The notes: generated by a model from the letters alone, not told the origin. A DNA stretch of 64,000 nt from an uncultured Clostridia bacterium (GCA_947632615.1 CANRPW010000010.1:21916-85915), one strand, 5' to 3'; numbered from the stretch's first letter, positions 27,901 to 35,208 are shown. Translations and numbers: made by a program.

Positions 27901-28022
27901 TCTTCGACAACCTCTGTGTCAAGTGCTTCTTCATCGGCAAATACGTTAGTTACTACAAGTGAGGAAACCGCCATTGTTACAGCCAATGCAGCCGCAACAA
28001 TTTTGCGTGCCTTAAATTTCAT
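21927..28022 (-). CDS. Giant repetitive SLH-domain surface protein with cohesin-like domain
   Basis: 2031 residues, predicted S-layer-associated. A signal peptide (about 1-29) precedes an acidic segment and beta-rich domains. Long low-complexity linkers of 9-10-residue units (ASSDESSSE, ADESSSEASS) occur near 260-365, 570-680, 890-985 and 1220-1275. Two near-identical globular modules of roughly 220 residues, each starting GDTNIG and containing PYAWNNSWNLVAFTYGDHDA, sit between linkers. Another beta domain precedes a cohesin-like domain (about 1480-1650: KAGESGKVDIDV.. to VATVEFDV). A TDAP-repeat linker, a Gly/Ser patch and three SLH repeats (about 1806-1970) follow, then an acidic Ala/Glu/Thr tail. 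SLH domains bind pyruvylated wall polymer. ATG at 28022 follows AAGGAGG. The function of the modules is not recognised. Confidence 0.88.
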   Translation of the reverse strand: MKFKARKIVAAALAVTMAVSSLVVTNVFADEEALDTEVVEEAVEEDVTEAEAEAVEETEAEPAAAEEEVTPLEAVILTAAPEIPMAMISGIAPIAIDTEGYSESKTISEVPMDVAEDNNKNVDFTQESIGANNKVVVTASFNLTSLPNTATVLSLRHYDNEKQPEPGKSELSTSKVTTTDADGNTTGGQLKVGDNKVEFSITNDKITYSVNDGSEAELVATGLDNVLGVKFYTKDNAGCFTSGTQLKVSGKVYTKDADESSSDESSSEASSDESSSEASSDESSSEASSDESSSEASSDESSSEASSDESSSEASSDESSSEASSDESSSEASSDESSSEASSDESSSEASSAEDSSNEGTSEAGAEDTTLDLSEETSGTIPDGQAKEIKLPTSVGKFGSEPGNVKSVTITLHVNTKKPDKEVTDTDFIVINPNTVAPALAAAISIAGPSLDSQPLKLGGQNDRALLINGQLENKIHWEDGQDNEVIIKINNDNTYSVQLKNTKNTAEDTVTGSITAYSNFGVKSVTISSKLSTGDVTYSLNDSVETVGEDESSSEASSDESSSEASSDESSSEASSDESSSEASSADESSSEASSADESSSEASSADESSSEASSADESSSEPSSAEDSSSEASSAAEDSSSEASSADESSSEPSSEEGPDHSGDTNIGEGVDVYVTPDYQASQEGGKAAAGGTGKVTITYEGGVWKLVDDSADTSSGSNDGLAADLNLNVTADSQAAIAAALAAGKPVTITGTVHPYAWNNSWNLVAFTYGDHDASLRIVTPNTLALRAGEAGTETKLVNPASAAALAALATAVAPIAEQGDGTYQLAKAGEELSYTFTLTSTNVKLDVTAGGSVYSASQDITATGVKVFKFTTSKGSARNIDASDPKVSFESKAVEESSSEASSADESSSEGSSAAEESSSEASSADESSSEPSSADESSSEASSAAEDSSSEASSADESSSEGSSAAEDSSSEPSSEETPDHSGDTNIGDGVDVFVTPEYEASATGGTGSVSVTFDGNVWKLVDTSEDTVSGAGDGLAAELNLNVAADSQAAIAAALEAGKPVTITGTVHPYAWNNSWNLVAFTYGDHDASLRIVSPNTLALRAGEAGTETKLVNPASAAALAALATAVAPIAEQGDGTYQLAKAGEELSYTFTLTNDNVKLDVTAGGSVYSASQAITATGVKVFKFTTSKGSARNIDASNPKVKFEAEEVEESSSEASSADESSSEGSSAAEDSSSEASSAAEDSSSEASSAEATEGSSEGSSEGSSDVPVEPQTGEVTAPGGGLEASANDVILYFDGTSSTDTANPNVPTVQPSGKVTVTGKFDVNGIGGNGELIRLIGEKKTLYIRITDQKTNTVSFVGTSGSTAFAGTKTAAINADGTENSFTITIDTNTGEITELKINGESILEGDSITVEPTGPLYGMAVKKKSNSVRHAKSLKWSAEGTAVQPTEPPSESDTQTDEPETQAPVAEGSIRANNATVKAGESGKVDIDVNSPADLSNATIGIILENAAAKGITITGLKVVELNNGQLTVSKAVDITTALTAEDLANGDGDIYGTDAAGKSPAALGKLKAAFVLTDAATSALNAAIKKGEPTTVATVEFDVDKAAEAGTVNVTLMVVAAGGANAEAITLTPEPGVITIEAAPTETSSDAPTDAPTDAPTDAPTDAPTDAPTDAPTETPSDTPTDAPTDAPTDAPTDAPTDAPTEAPTDGPTEAPTTAPSGSGSGGGSSSGGGGGSSHRTGSGYSGSTAVSDAPTITPNEPEDTPSATPSTPSTKPGTINPPTEVVATPGFVDIENVAWAESAINELASYGIINGVDNTHYAPTNGMTRGDFCVLVSKLLGLETSGVAGYSDVQSSAYYANGVAAATQAGIASGYGDGTFKPTQKITRQEMFVLIAKIHEYLGDNISASASVLNSFNDSDEVASWAVPYAAYLVANGFVNGSNNNLNPTSVITRAETAVLLQPVYAEAVAAAKAAAEAEEATEEATDEEVSEDATEEVSEDATEAAAEDTTEEASEDATTEAEA
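22885..23070 (-). repeat. TDAP-coding tandem repeat
   Basis: Twelve-base units coding TDAP (with PTEAPTDG variants) repeated many times inside the surface protein gene. It forms a proline/threonine linker before the SLH domains, a likely site of glycosylation and of length variation by slippage. Confidence 0.85.
24400..26040 (-). repeat. Near-identical duplicated module in the SLH protein
   Basis: About 24400-25060 and 25350-26036 encode the same module with only a few amino acid changes, such as LTNDNVKLD against LTSTNVKLD. DNA identity is visibly very high, including silent sites. This indicates recent duplication or ongoing gene conversion. Confidence 0.85.
26940..27250 (-). repeat. 27-bp Ser/Glu-coding tandem repeat array
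   Basis: About eleven 27-base units coding ASSDESSSE. Related arrays lie at about 26060-26370, 25080-25330 and 24215-24375, some with 30-base units that add an Ala. These phased repeats open long false reading frames on the opposite strand. Confidence 0.9.
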
Positions 28023-28289
28023 TGTTTTTTTCCTCCTTAAATTTTATTTGATCTCCTTATTAAATACGGGCAATTTAAACAAGGCCCGACCGATCGGACG
28101 GAGTGGAAATAATTGTTGGTTTTCTTTTTAGATTTTTTTATTTATATTAAAATTTTTTATCTTTTTTACCCCTAACAATAAAACCGTCCTTCTGTCTTTT
28201 AAAAAAGCCTAAACCCTAAGTAAAAACTTTTTTACAAATATAAAATAAATTCATATTCTTGCCCTATTTAATTCACCCCGTAGAGATCA

Positions 28290-29363
28290 TGCCCGTTACG
28301 GGCTTTTCCTTTAAGTTATTTTGCTGTTAAAATAAGCTGCCCACCGCTGTCTGAATACAGCATTTACGAAGGTGACTTCTCAGAAGGTCTTTAAAATAGC
28401 GGAAGACCCTCATCAAAAATCTCAAAGCCTTAGTTAAACCTCACACTCCCCATGTCTGCGTATCTCACAGGAAATTTAAGCTTTAAAGCGAAAGCCTGGC
28501 ATTAATATGATTTATAAGGCAGTATAAAAAATAAAAATGTCGCTTCGCCGGGCAAAAGCCTTGTTTTCGTAAAACAATGCGATTTAAAATGTCATGCCTT
28601 TTATAGGGCATTAAGGCGTGGCATTGGGGAAGCCTCCCCCAACCGCACGGGTACTTATTTGAGCTGTTCAGCCTACCACCCTCCAAGGGCTGATTATGGA
28701 GAAATATGTAAGCCTATCCTTACATAATATAAGGAAGTGAAAGGATACGTCCCCTTTTTGCGGCGCTTTTTTTAAACAAACACCTCTTAAGTAGTTGAAA
28801 CACGCAGAGAGGCAAGTGTTTAAAATGCGTTTCCGCCCGCCGGAGAAAGCACTTGCAAGGGTCTAAGCAGGGGCTTCATTGAGAGAAGGCAAAAATCTCA
28901 CGCCGAAGCGCCTCCTTGCTCCTGCGAATGCAGCCTTAAAAACATAGTGCGCTATATACAAATGATATACATATACGAAAGTCGCAGTCTCAGCCAAAAA
29001 TCTTTGGGGTAGGTAATTATTGGTAAATAATTAGAGATTTTCAAATAAACTGCATCTTATCTGCATACTTGCCTAAAGGATTAACAGCTGATTTTTTTAG
29101 TAAACCCGCCGAGTCACAGAAGGCAGCACATCATTAATAGAGCATTTTGTCTTTAAATACCCTTTCCGAGTACCGTGTACGAGCCCAAAAGCGTATCGCC
29201 GCCCGAATTTTAAACGCCAAAAACCAAATCTTGTGGCAGGAAGACCGACCTTCGGCAAATAAAACCCAAGAAGCAACACAGGGTTTAAGTTCAGCACAGG
29301 TATAAGATGAAAGGCGCTTATTTATAAAACAGGCTACTTTCACCCAATACACTACGATACTAC
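28290..29363 (-). ncRNA. Candidate long structured non-coding RNA
   Basis: A minus-strand promoter at 29370-29398 would start transcription near 29363 into about 1 kb that is free of good reading frames, has average GC and holds several stem-loops. The 3' end is not defined; no clear minus-strand T-run terminator is seen before 28260. I checked by eye for tmRNA, RNase P, 6S and SRP signatures and recognised none. The alternative is decayed DNA that happens to retain a promoter. Confidence 0.3.
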
Positions 29364-29369
29364 ATATAC

Positions 29370-29398
29370 ATTATAAAACAAATCAAATTTAAAATCAA
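29370..29398 (-). promoter_or_regulatory. Minus-strand promoter into the gene-free region
   Basis: On the minus strand, TTGATT (29398-29393) and TATAAT (29375-29370) with exactly 17 bases between. It points away from the PPIase gene, which has its own terminator, and into 1 kb without a gene. Confidence 0.55.
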
Positions 29399-29516
29399 CC
29401 ATTAGTTTTAGTACGATTTGAATAAATTTGAATGGTGTTTTTTGTGGAATTTTAACAAATTTCGGAAGATTGGCGAGGGTGGGAAAATTTGCCACTGCGG
29501 GTCTGGGTGGTGGGGA

Positions 29517-29600
29517 GCCGGGGCTTTGTCAGCGCGGAGGCGCTGACGCGCCCCCGCAGGGGGCGCAGCCGCCCACGATAGGGGCGGCTAAAGCCCCGGC
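29517..29600. repeat. GC-rich cloverleaf repeat, copy 1
   Basis: Closing stem GCCGGGGCTTT (29517-29527) pairs with AAAGCCCCGGC (29590-29600). Inside are three hairpins: GTCAGCGC/GCGCTGAC (29528-29547), GCGCCCCC/GGGGGCGC (29548-29566) and GCCGCCC/GGGCGGC (29568-29588). Only one or two bases separate the stems, so the fold is a compact four-way junction. Confidence 0.88.
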
Positions 29601-29688
29601 GCGGAAGAATTGGCACCGCGGGTTCGGGCGGGCGGGAGATGTTCGGGGCGGGGTGGTGGAGTTGGTACGGTGGGGCTGGGCGGCGGTA

Positions 29689-29774
29689 GCCGGGGCTTTG
29701 TCAGCGCCGGAGGCGCTGACGCGCCCCCGCAGGGGGCGCAGCCGCCCACGGATGTGGGCGGCTAAAGCCCCGGC
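29689..29774. repeat. GC-rich cloverleaf repeat, copy 2
   Basis: Same closing stem (29689-29699 with 29764-29774) and three side arms. Arm 1 is 9 bp with loop GGA, arm 2 is identical to copy 1, and arm 3 is 9 bp with loop GGAT. Differences from copy 1 lengthen the stems instead of breaking them. It lies 172 bases downstream of copy 1 in the same orientation. Confidence 0.88.
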
Positions 29775-29825
29775 GCCGTAGGTTCGCCGACCCAATGACG
29801 GGCGCAGTCACCAATTTCAACCAAT

Positions 29826-29860
29826 AAAAAAGCCGTGTGACGGCGTTTCCGTCACACAGC
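29826..29860 (-). terminator. Terminator of the PPIase gene
   Basis: GTGTGACGG (29835-29843) pairs with CCGTCACAC (29849-29857); on the minus strand it is followed by a T-run (AAAAAA at 29826). Intrinsic terminator. Confidence 0.85.
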
Positions 29861-29867
29861 ATAATAA

Positions 29868-30641
29868 TTAATATTCTTCAACAGTAATAGAGTTGATTAT
29901 AACATCCTCCAAAGGCTTGTCGCTGTCGTCAGTTTCCACAGCCGCAATATCATCTACAACCTCCATACCCTCAATAACCTGACCAAATACAGTATATCCG
30001 TTGTCAAGGAAAGGACATCCGCCATTGTTTATATATTCATCCAATACCTCTGTAGGATAAATATCCTTATAATAAACTCCCGAGCCATCTTCAATTTCCT
30101 CGTCCTGCATGCCCTTAGCTTCTTCAAAAGCCTGCTTGTTTTCATCGCCTATATCAGTACACTGTACAATATAGAACTGACTTCCGTTAGAGTTGGGCTC
30201 AGATGAATGAGCCATAGCCAAAGCTCCTCTGAAATGACGAAGTGAAGGGGTAGTTTCCAGCTCAAAGCCATCGCCCCAAATGCTTTCTCCGCCTGTTCCG
30301 TCACCCTTGGGGTCGCCCCCCTGTATCATAAATTCATTTATAACCCTATGGAAGGTAAGTCCGTCATAATAACCGTCCTTAGCATGGGTCAAAAAGTTTT
30401 CAACAGCCTTAGGCGCATATTCCGGGAAAAATCTCAGTTTGATATCTCCCTTTGAAGTGCTCATAACAGCAATAGTCTCCCCTGCCTCGGGCTCTTCCAA
30501 CTGTGGCAGCTCCAAAGCTCCCGATGCTTCGCTTTCATTTTGTCCTTCTGCCGAAGTTTCGTTTTTACCGTTCTGACAAGCTGCAAGAGAAAAGCAAAGT
30601 GTTGCTGCCGCAGCTATAGCCATAATTCTTCTGAATTTCAT
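29868..30641 (-). CDS. Cyclophilin-type peptidyl-prolyl isomerase, lipoprotein
   Basis: Extracytoplasmic foldase tethered by lipid. The signal peptide ends in the lipobox LAAC with Cys22, and a Ser/Glu/Gly-rich spacer follows. The cyclophilin domain (about 55-257) shows FHRVINEFMIQGGDPKGDGTGG, GSQFYIVQ and VFGQVIEGMEVVDDI. An insertion between these (about 170-215: FEEAKGMQDEEIEDGSGVYYKDI) is typical of clostridial secreted cyclophilins. 257 residues. The ATG at 30641 begins one base after the serS stop, with AGGAG in the serS tail, so it is translated from the serS transcript. Confidence 0.92.
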   Translation of the reverse strand: MKFRRIMAIAAAATLCFSLAACQNGKNETSAEGQNESEASGALELPQLEEPEAGETIAVMSTSKGDIKLRFFPEYAPKAVENFLTHAKDGYYDGLTFHRVINEFMIQGGDPKGDGTGGESIWGDGFELETTPSLRHFRGALAMAHSSEPNSNGSQFYIVQCTDIGDENKQAFEEAKGMQDEEIEDGSGVYYKDIYPTEVLDEYINNGGCPFLDNGYTVFGQVIEGMEVVDDIAAVETDDSDKPLEDVIINSITVEEY

Positions 30642-30642
30642 A

Positions 30643-31932
30643 TTATTTCTCCTTTACTTCAATTTTATCTTTTCCGCCCATATAAGGTCTTAATACCTCA
30701 GGTATATTTACAGAGCCATCCTCATTAAGATTGTTCTCCAAAAAGGCAATTATCATTCTCGGAGGCGCTACACAAGTATTATTAAGAGTATGAGCCAAAT
30801 ACTTGCCCTTCTCCCCCTGAATACGTATTTTAAGGCGGCGCGCCTGCGCATCACCTAAGTTAGAGCAAGAACCAACCTCAAAATACTTCTTCTGACGGGG
30901 CGACCAAGCCTCAACATCATAAGACTTCACCTTAAGGTCAGCTAAGTCTCCCGAGCAGCACTCAATAGTTCTTACAGGTATATCCAAGCTTCTGAAAAGG
31001 TCAACAGTATTCTTCCAAAGCTTGTCAAACCAATAAGGCGAGTCCTCAGGCTTGCAAATAACTATCATTTCCTGCTTTTCAAACTGGTGTATTCTGTAAA
31101 TACCTCTTTCCTCAATACCATGCGCTCCCTTTTCCTTTCTGAAGCAAGGCGAGTATGATGTAAGAGTATGAGGCAGAGTTTCTTCCTTAGTAATAGTGTC
31201 TATATACTTACCTATCATAGAATGTTCAGATGTACCGATCAGATAAAGATCCTCTCCCTCTATCTTATACATCATAGCATCCATCTCAGCAAAAGACATA
31301 ACTCCTGTCACAACATTACTTCTTATCATATAAGGCGGTATGCAATAAGTAAATCCCCTGTCGATCATAAAGTCTCTCGCATAAGAAATAACAGCCGAAT
31401 GAAGTCTTGCTATATCTCCCATAAGGTAATAAAAACCATTACCTGCCACCTTGCCTGCCGCATCTAAGTCAATGCCGCCCAGCTTTTCAAGTATATCTAC
31501 ATGATAAGGTATTTCAAAGTCAGGCACAACAGGCTCGCCGAATTTTTCTATCTCAACATTTTCGCTGTCGTCCTTGCCAATAGGCACCGAAGGGTCGATT
31601 ATGTTGGGGATTACCAGCATAATTTCATTTATTTGCTTCTGAAGCCCAACCTCCTGAGCCTCCAGCTCTTCACGCCTGTCAGAAAATTCCTTTACCTGCT
31701 TTTTAGCCTCTTCAGCCTCTTCCTTTTTACCCTGAGCAAAATAAGTACCTATCATCTTAGATATCTTATTTCTCTTTTCACGAAGAGAGTCAGCCTCCTG
31801 CTTAATAGCACGAAACTCCTTGTCAAGCTCAATAACCTTGTCTACAAGCTCCAGCTTAGAGTCCTGAAACTTATTCTTTATGTTTTGCTTAACAACATCA
31901 GGGTTTTCTCTCAAAAATCTAATGTCCAACAT
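30643..31932 (-). CDS. serS: Serine-tRNA ligase
   Basis: Class II aminoacyl-tRNA synthetase, charging tRNA-Ser (and tRNA-Sec where present). The N-terminal coiled-coil tRNA-binding arm spans about 30-105 (KQEADSLREKRNKISKMIG.. to KQINEIM). The catalytic motifs are GTSEHSMIG, FRKEKGAHG (motif 2) and the C-terminal NNTCVAPPRMIIAFLEN (motif 3). The ATG at 31932 is chosen because GGAGGT lies 8 bases upstream; longer starts would include the RBS. 429 residues, normal. No T-box is visible upstream, unlike thrS. Confidence 0.96.
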   Translation of the reverse strand: MLDIRFLRENPDVVKQNIKNKFQDSKLELVDKVIELDKEFRAIKQEADSLREKRNKISKMIGTYFAQGKKEEAEEAKKQVKEFSDRREELEAQEVGLQKQINEIMLVIPNIIDPSVPIGKDDSENVEIEKFGEPVVPDFEIPYHVDILEKLGGIDLDAAGKVAGNGFYYLMGDIARLHSAVISYARDFMIDRGFTYCIPPYMIRSNVVTGVMSFAEMDAMMYKIEGEDLYLIGTSEHSMIGKYIDTITKEETLPHTLTSYSPCFRKEKGAHGIEERGIYRIHQFEKQEMIVICKPEDSPYWFDKLWKNTVDLFRSLDIPVRTIECCSGDLADLKVKSYDVEAWSPRQKKYFEVGSCSNLGDAQARRLKIRIQGEKGKYLAHTLNNTCVAPPRMIIAFLENNLNEDGSVNIPEVLRPYMGGKDKIEVKEK

Positions 31933-32107
31933 AAACATTACCTCCGTATAAATTAAATTAAAGCTATTATAACACATTACTCATACATTTGCCACTCACA
32001 ATTTAACATAAGTGAAAAATTTATAACAAATATGTATAAAATTACCTCAAAGGGACATAATATATAATGTAACAGGGTATTAACAAAGAGGTTTTTATAC
32101 TGTTATA

Positions 32108-32953
32108 TTATTTCGGCGACTTCCCCCGGTTTGCCGATATAATACATAAAACAGCTTCAGCAAAGCCGCCGCCTGCGCAGTCTCTCACAGTGACATAACG
32201 GGCGGCTTTTTTACATTCCTCCACAGCATTACCAACAGCAATACCAAACCCTGCCTTTGCTATCATCTCAACATCATTCTGATTGTCCCCGATAGCCGCA
32301 AAAGCCGTCATAGGCTCACCCAGATACTCCGCAAGCTCCACAAGAGCCGTCCCCTTGCTTTTGCCCTTTGCAGAAAATTCAAACAGATCCTCCGACGAGA
32401 AAAACATCTCTGCATCAATAGACTGATCCAAGCTTTCGCACACGGTTTTATATACATCAAAAAGCCGATCATGCTCGCCTATCATTATTATCTTCTGAAT
32501 TTCTCCCTCAGCTGCAATATCCGCAAGACTCTCCGCTTGGTTAAGCTCAAGACTTGAATTTTTAGCATATCTCTTTGTTATATCCGTTATATTCTGAGTA
32601 TATAGCCTGCTGTCTTTATATAAAAGAGTGTTTTCCGCCTCCAAAGCCACTATACGGCAAATATGGCAGGCTGTTTTATTATCCAGCAAATTCTCAGAAA
32701 TAACCGCCTTGCTCTTTGCCTCATAAATGCGGCAGCCGTTGTAAGCTATAATATAGTTGCCCTCATAATCAAGTCCCAGCCTCTTGGCATATACATCTAA
32801 AGACATATTAGACCTTCCGCTTGCAAGTATGACCTTCATACCATTCTCCTTCGCCAACCTCAAAGCCTCAATATTTTCTTCGGGTATACTCTTATCGGGA
32901 GCAAGAAAGGTATTATCCAGATCCATAAGCATATATTTAACAGTTTCTTCCAT
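32108..32953 (-). CDS. HAD-superfamily Cof-type phosphatase
   Basis: Cytoplasmic haloacid-dehalogenase phosphatase with a C2B cap, probably acting on sugar phosphates or similar small metabolites. Motif I is DLDNTFL (nucleophile Asp near 12), motif II is the SGRS stretch in VILASGRSNM, motif III is the Lys in KGKSKGTAL, and motif IV is GDNQNDVEMI. 281 residues from the ATG at 32953, which has GAGGA 8 bases upstream; an earlier in-frame ATG at 32968 overlaps the previous stop. The substrate cannot be told from sequence. Confidence 0.88.
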   Translation of the reverse strand: MEETVKYMLMDLDNTFLAPDKSIPEENIEALRLAKENGMKVILASGRSNMSLDVYAKRLGLDYEGNYIIAYNGCRIYEAKSKAVISENLLDNKTACHICRIVALEAENTLLYKDSRLYTQNITDITKRYAKNSSLELNQAESLADIAAEGEIQKIIMIGEHDRLFDVYKTVCESLDQSIDAEMFFSSEDLFEFSAKGKSKGTALVELAEYLGEPMTAFAAIGDNQNDVEMIAKAGFGIAVGNAVEECKKAARYVTVRDCAGGGFAEAVLCIISANRGKSPK

Positions 32954-32967
32954 AATATATATCCTCA

Positions 32968-33510
32968 TTAATGAGCGACCATAGCCCTCTGAACAGCCTC
33001 CGTTTCTTCGCTTGAAAGACGATAGCGCTTATCGTTTTCATCACCTCTGCCCTTGCGTATGGGCTTCAGATAAGTATAGCTCGACTGCCTCGAATATATC
33101 CCCGTAATAACAAAGCCGCTGTTTGTTCTGTCAAGCAAAGCAATAGAGAACGAAAGGTCTCCCCCAACCTCAGGAAAAGGATTATACCTGACAATGCCAA
33201 CCTTCTGAATTGTATAAGAAAGTACATCGTCAATTTCCTTCATCTGAGATATTATCTTTTCCTCCTGCTTAGATACTGCTTCGCTTTTCTTCACAAAATC
33301 CACAAGCAGCTTTTCCAAATTCAGCTGAGAAGCAATAGGTCCCATAAAGTCTTCAACTCTGTTTAAAACCTTAGTCTGTCTTCTGAAAACAACAATTATA
33401 AGTATAAGTAAAAAGAGAGACCAAACAAACATAATACCGATCAGGCAGAGAATGATGGTGTTATTTGCGGCAAATGCAAATAAATTATTTATAAGTTCTA
33501 TATTTTCCAT
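32968..33510 (-). CDS. DUF4446 family membrane protein
   Basis: 180 residues. One membrane helix (about 17-43) is followed by a coiled-coil-prone segment (about 44-100) and the conserved core IQKVGIVRYNPFPEVGGDLSFSIALLD. This family usually sits next to parB in Clostridia and Bacilli. Its function is unknown; synteny suggests a link to chromosome segregation or the cell pole. It begins 12 bases after parB and overlaps the next gene's upstream ATG, so it is part of the parA-parB unit. Confidence 0.88.
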   Translation of the reverse strand: MENIELINNLFAFAANNTIILCLIGIMFVWSLFLLILIIVVFRRQTKVLNRVEDFMGPIASQLNLEKLLVDFVKKSEAVSKQEEKIISQMKEIDDVLSYTIQKVGIVRYNPFPEVGGDLSFSIALLDRTNSGFVITGIYSRQSSYTYLKPIRKGRGDENDKRYRLSSEETEAVQRAMVAH

Positions 33511-33522
33511 AATATCCTCCGT

Positions 33523-34404
33523 TTACGAAACGCTCCCCTTTATAAGGTTCAAAAAGCTGTCAAGCCAGTCATCGGAATAAAAATCTATCTCCACCTTACG
33601 CTTCTTCCCCTGAACCTTTATATTCACCTTTGTGCCCAACAGCTGTGTGAGCTGACTCTGAGTGTAAGTATATACATTAGAATTTTCCACAGCCTTGTCT
33701 ATCTTCTCTCTATAAGCATTAGAAACAAGAGCCTCCGCTTGTCTTACAGACATATTATTATCGGCTATTTTCTTAGCAAGCTCAAACTGCTTTTCACTGT
33801 CGTCAAGTCCTGCAAGAGTTTTACCGTGTCCCGCTGATATTTTCTTGTCGTTTATCATCTCAATAACTCTGTTGTCAAGACTTAAAAGGCGCATAACATT
33901 AGCCACAGTAGATCTGTTTTTTCCAACCTTTTTAGCTATTTCCTCCTGAGTAAGAGAAAATTCCTCATTAAATCTTTTATATGTGAGAGCTTCCTCTATA
34001 GGGCTTAAGTCCTCTCTCTGTATATTTTCTATAAGAGACATCTGTAAGGTTTCAAGCTCGTCAAGATCTCTTACAATAACCGGCACTTTATCAAGTCCTG
34101 CAAGACGAGCTGCTCTATATCTTCTCTCTCCGGCAACTATCTCATAAAATTCACCGACCTTCTTTACAATAAGAGGCTGAATTATACCTATTTCCTTTAT
34201 ACTTTCACAAAGCTCCTCAAGGTTTTCTCTTACAAACTTCTTTCTGGGCTGCTCTCTGTTAGGCTCAATTTTGGTTATATCCACAAGCTCAGCGCCATTT
34301 TTACTGTCAGTGCTTTTTTCAACCACTTCAGTATCTATAAGAGCATTAAGTCCTTTAGGGTTAAATCCTCTGCCCAGTCCTCTTTGTCTTTTAAATTCCG
34401 CCAA
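33523..34404 (-). CDS. parB: Chromosome-partitioning protein ParB/Spo0J
   Basis: Binds parS sites near the origin, spreads as a CTP-dependent clamp and loads condensin. The CTPase/ParB N domain shows ITKIEPNREQPRK and the arginine motif GERRYRAARLA (near 93-103). The helix-turn-helix follows (LTQEEIAKKVGKNRSTVANVMRLL), then a C-terminal dimer domain. The 293-residue length is normal. The start MAEFKRQRGLGRGFNPKGLNALI is the usual ParA-stimulating N-terminus. It begins 2 bases after parA. Confidence 0.96.
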   Translation of the reverse strand: MAEFKRQRGLGRGFNPKGLNALIDTEVVEKSTDSKNGAELVDITKIEPNREQPRKKFVRENLEELCESIKEIGIIQPLIVKKVGEFYEIVAGERRYRAARLAGLDKVPVIVRDLDELETLQMSLIENIQREDLSPIEEALTYKRFNEEFSLTQEEIAKKVGKNRSTVANVMRLLSLDNRVIEMINDKKISAGHGKTLAGLDDSEKQFELAKKIADNNMSVRQAEALVSNAYREKIDKAVENSNVYTYTQSQLTQLLGTKVNIKVQGKKRKVEIDFYSDDWLDSFLNLIKGSVS

Positions 34405-34406
34405 TT

Positions 34407-35174
34407 TTATTCACCTCTTTTAAGTATTTCCTCGGCAAGTCTTTCATATGCCAAAGCTCCCTTTGAATTTTTATCGTATATATTGATAGGCACACCGTAG
34501 CTTGGCGCCTCGCTTAGCCTTACATTTCTTGGTATAATGGTTTTAAACGATTCTTTGTCAAGAACAGTCTTTACTTCTTCAACGACCTGTGCCGACAGAT
34601 TTGTTCTGGAATCATACATTGTAAATACCACACCGTCTACCTTAAGGTCTTTATTCAGCTTTTTCTTGACAAGGCTTATGGTGTAAAGAAGGTCAGTAAG
34701 TCCTTCCATAGCATAAAACTCACATTGAAGCGGAACAATAACTCCGTCCGCTGCTGTGAGGGCATTAAGTGTAAGTATATTAAGTGAAGGAGGGCAGTCT
34801 ATTATTACATAGTCATATTTATCCCCTATTTCTTCCATAATATCCTTAAGCAGAAATTCTTTTCTCTTAAAATTAATAAGCTCTATTTCTGCTCCGGCAA
34901 GCTCTCTGTTTGCAGGAAGAATGTCTATATTTTCCATACATTCAGCTTTTATCTTTGTTTCTTCAAAATCAGATTCTCCCGTAAGCAGAGTATAATATGA
35001 CTTATCTATATCAAGCTTATCTATTCCATAGCCGCTGGTGGTATTTCCCTGAGGATCTGAGTCTATAAGAAGAACCTTCTTACCTGCTGCGGCAAGATAA
35101 GCTGTTAAATTTATTGCCGTTGTAGTTTTACCGACTCCGCCCTTTTGATTTGCAAGTGCATATATTTTACTCAT
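34407..35174 (-). CDS. parA: Chromosome-partitioning ATPase ParA/Soj
   Basis: Deviant Walker-type ATPase that binds DNA and works with ParB in origin segregation and control of DnaA. The deviant Walker A is KGGVGKTT near residue 11, the Walker A' and B regions are VIIDCPPSL (near 120), and NLTAYLAA follows the P-loop as usual. 255 residues, full length. It directly follows a parS-like site and pyrE. Confidence 0.96.
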   Translation of the reverse strand: MSKIYALANQKGGVGKTTTAINLTAYLAAAGKKVLLIDSDPQGNTTSGYGIDKLDIDKSYYTLLTGESDFEETKIKAECMENIDILPANRELAGAEIELINFKRKEFLLKDIMEEIGDKYDYVIIDCPPSLNILTLNALTAADGVIVPLQCEFYAMEGLTDLLYTISLVKKKLNKDLKVDGVVFTMYDSRTNLSAQVVEEVKTVLDKESFKTIIPRNVRLSEAPSYGVPINIYDKNSKGALAYERLAEEILKRGE

Positions 35175-35190
35175 GGTTTATCCTTTCAAA

Positions 35191-35206
35191 TGTTACACGT
35201 GGAACA
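35191..35206. other. parS site
   Basis: TGTTACACGTGGAACA differs at one base from the consensus TGTTCCACGTGGAACA. It lies in the 34-base gap between pyrE and parA, about 15 kb from oriC, the expected place for ParB loading. Confidence 0.9.
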
Positions 35207-35208
35207 AT

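Larger units (their letters stand above)
28023..29867. other. 1.8-kb region without a recognised gene
   Basis: 28023-28260 is AT-rich upstream DNA of the surface gene, with a CCGATCGG-centred dyad at 28084-28100. From 28260 to 29360 the base composition rises to that of coding DNA but no frame exceeds about 70 codons, and there are many small stem-loops, for example TTGGGG/CCCCAA (28623-28641) and GCCCG/CGGGC (28290-28302). GGATACGTCCCC (28743-28754) resembles sequence found in clostridial repeats. 29400-29825 is very GC-rich and holds two cloverleaf repeats. Parts may be structured RNA or decayed mobile DNA; I cannot assign it. Confidence 0.6.

Noticed and set aside
28483..28686. 67-codon minus-strand frame in the gene-free region
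   Set aside because: No RBS, no recognisable domain, and the underlying DNA forms stem-loops. It is more likely part of a non-coding region.
28687..28950. Possible tmRNA, RNase P, 6S or SRP RNA
   Set aside because: GGGCTGATTATGGAG vaguely recalls a tmRNA 5' end, but no tag peptide, no tRNA-like 3' end and no RNase P or SRP signature could be found by eye.
29428..29795. Open frames on both strands in the GC-rich block (117 and 88 codons)
   Set aside because: They cover the cloverleaf repeats, have no ribosome binding site, and consist of Gly/Ala/Arg/Pro-rich sequence expected from GC-rich DNA.
31933..32107. T-box leader for serS
   Set aside because: The upstream DNA is short and AT-rich with no GGGTGG-type T-box sequence or terminator hairpin.
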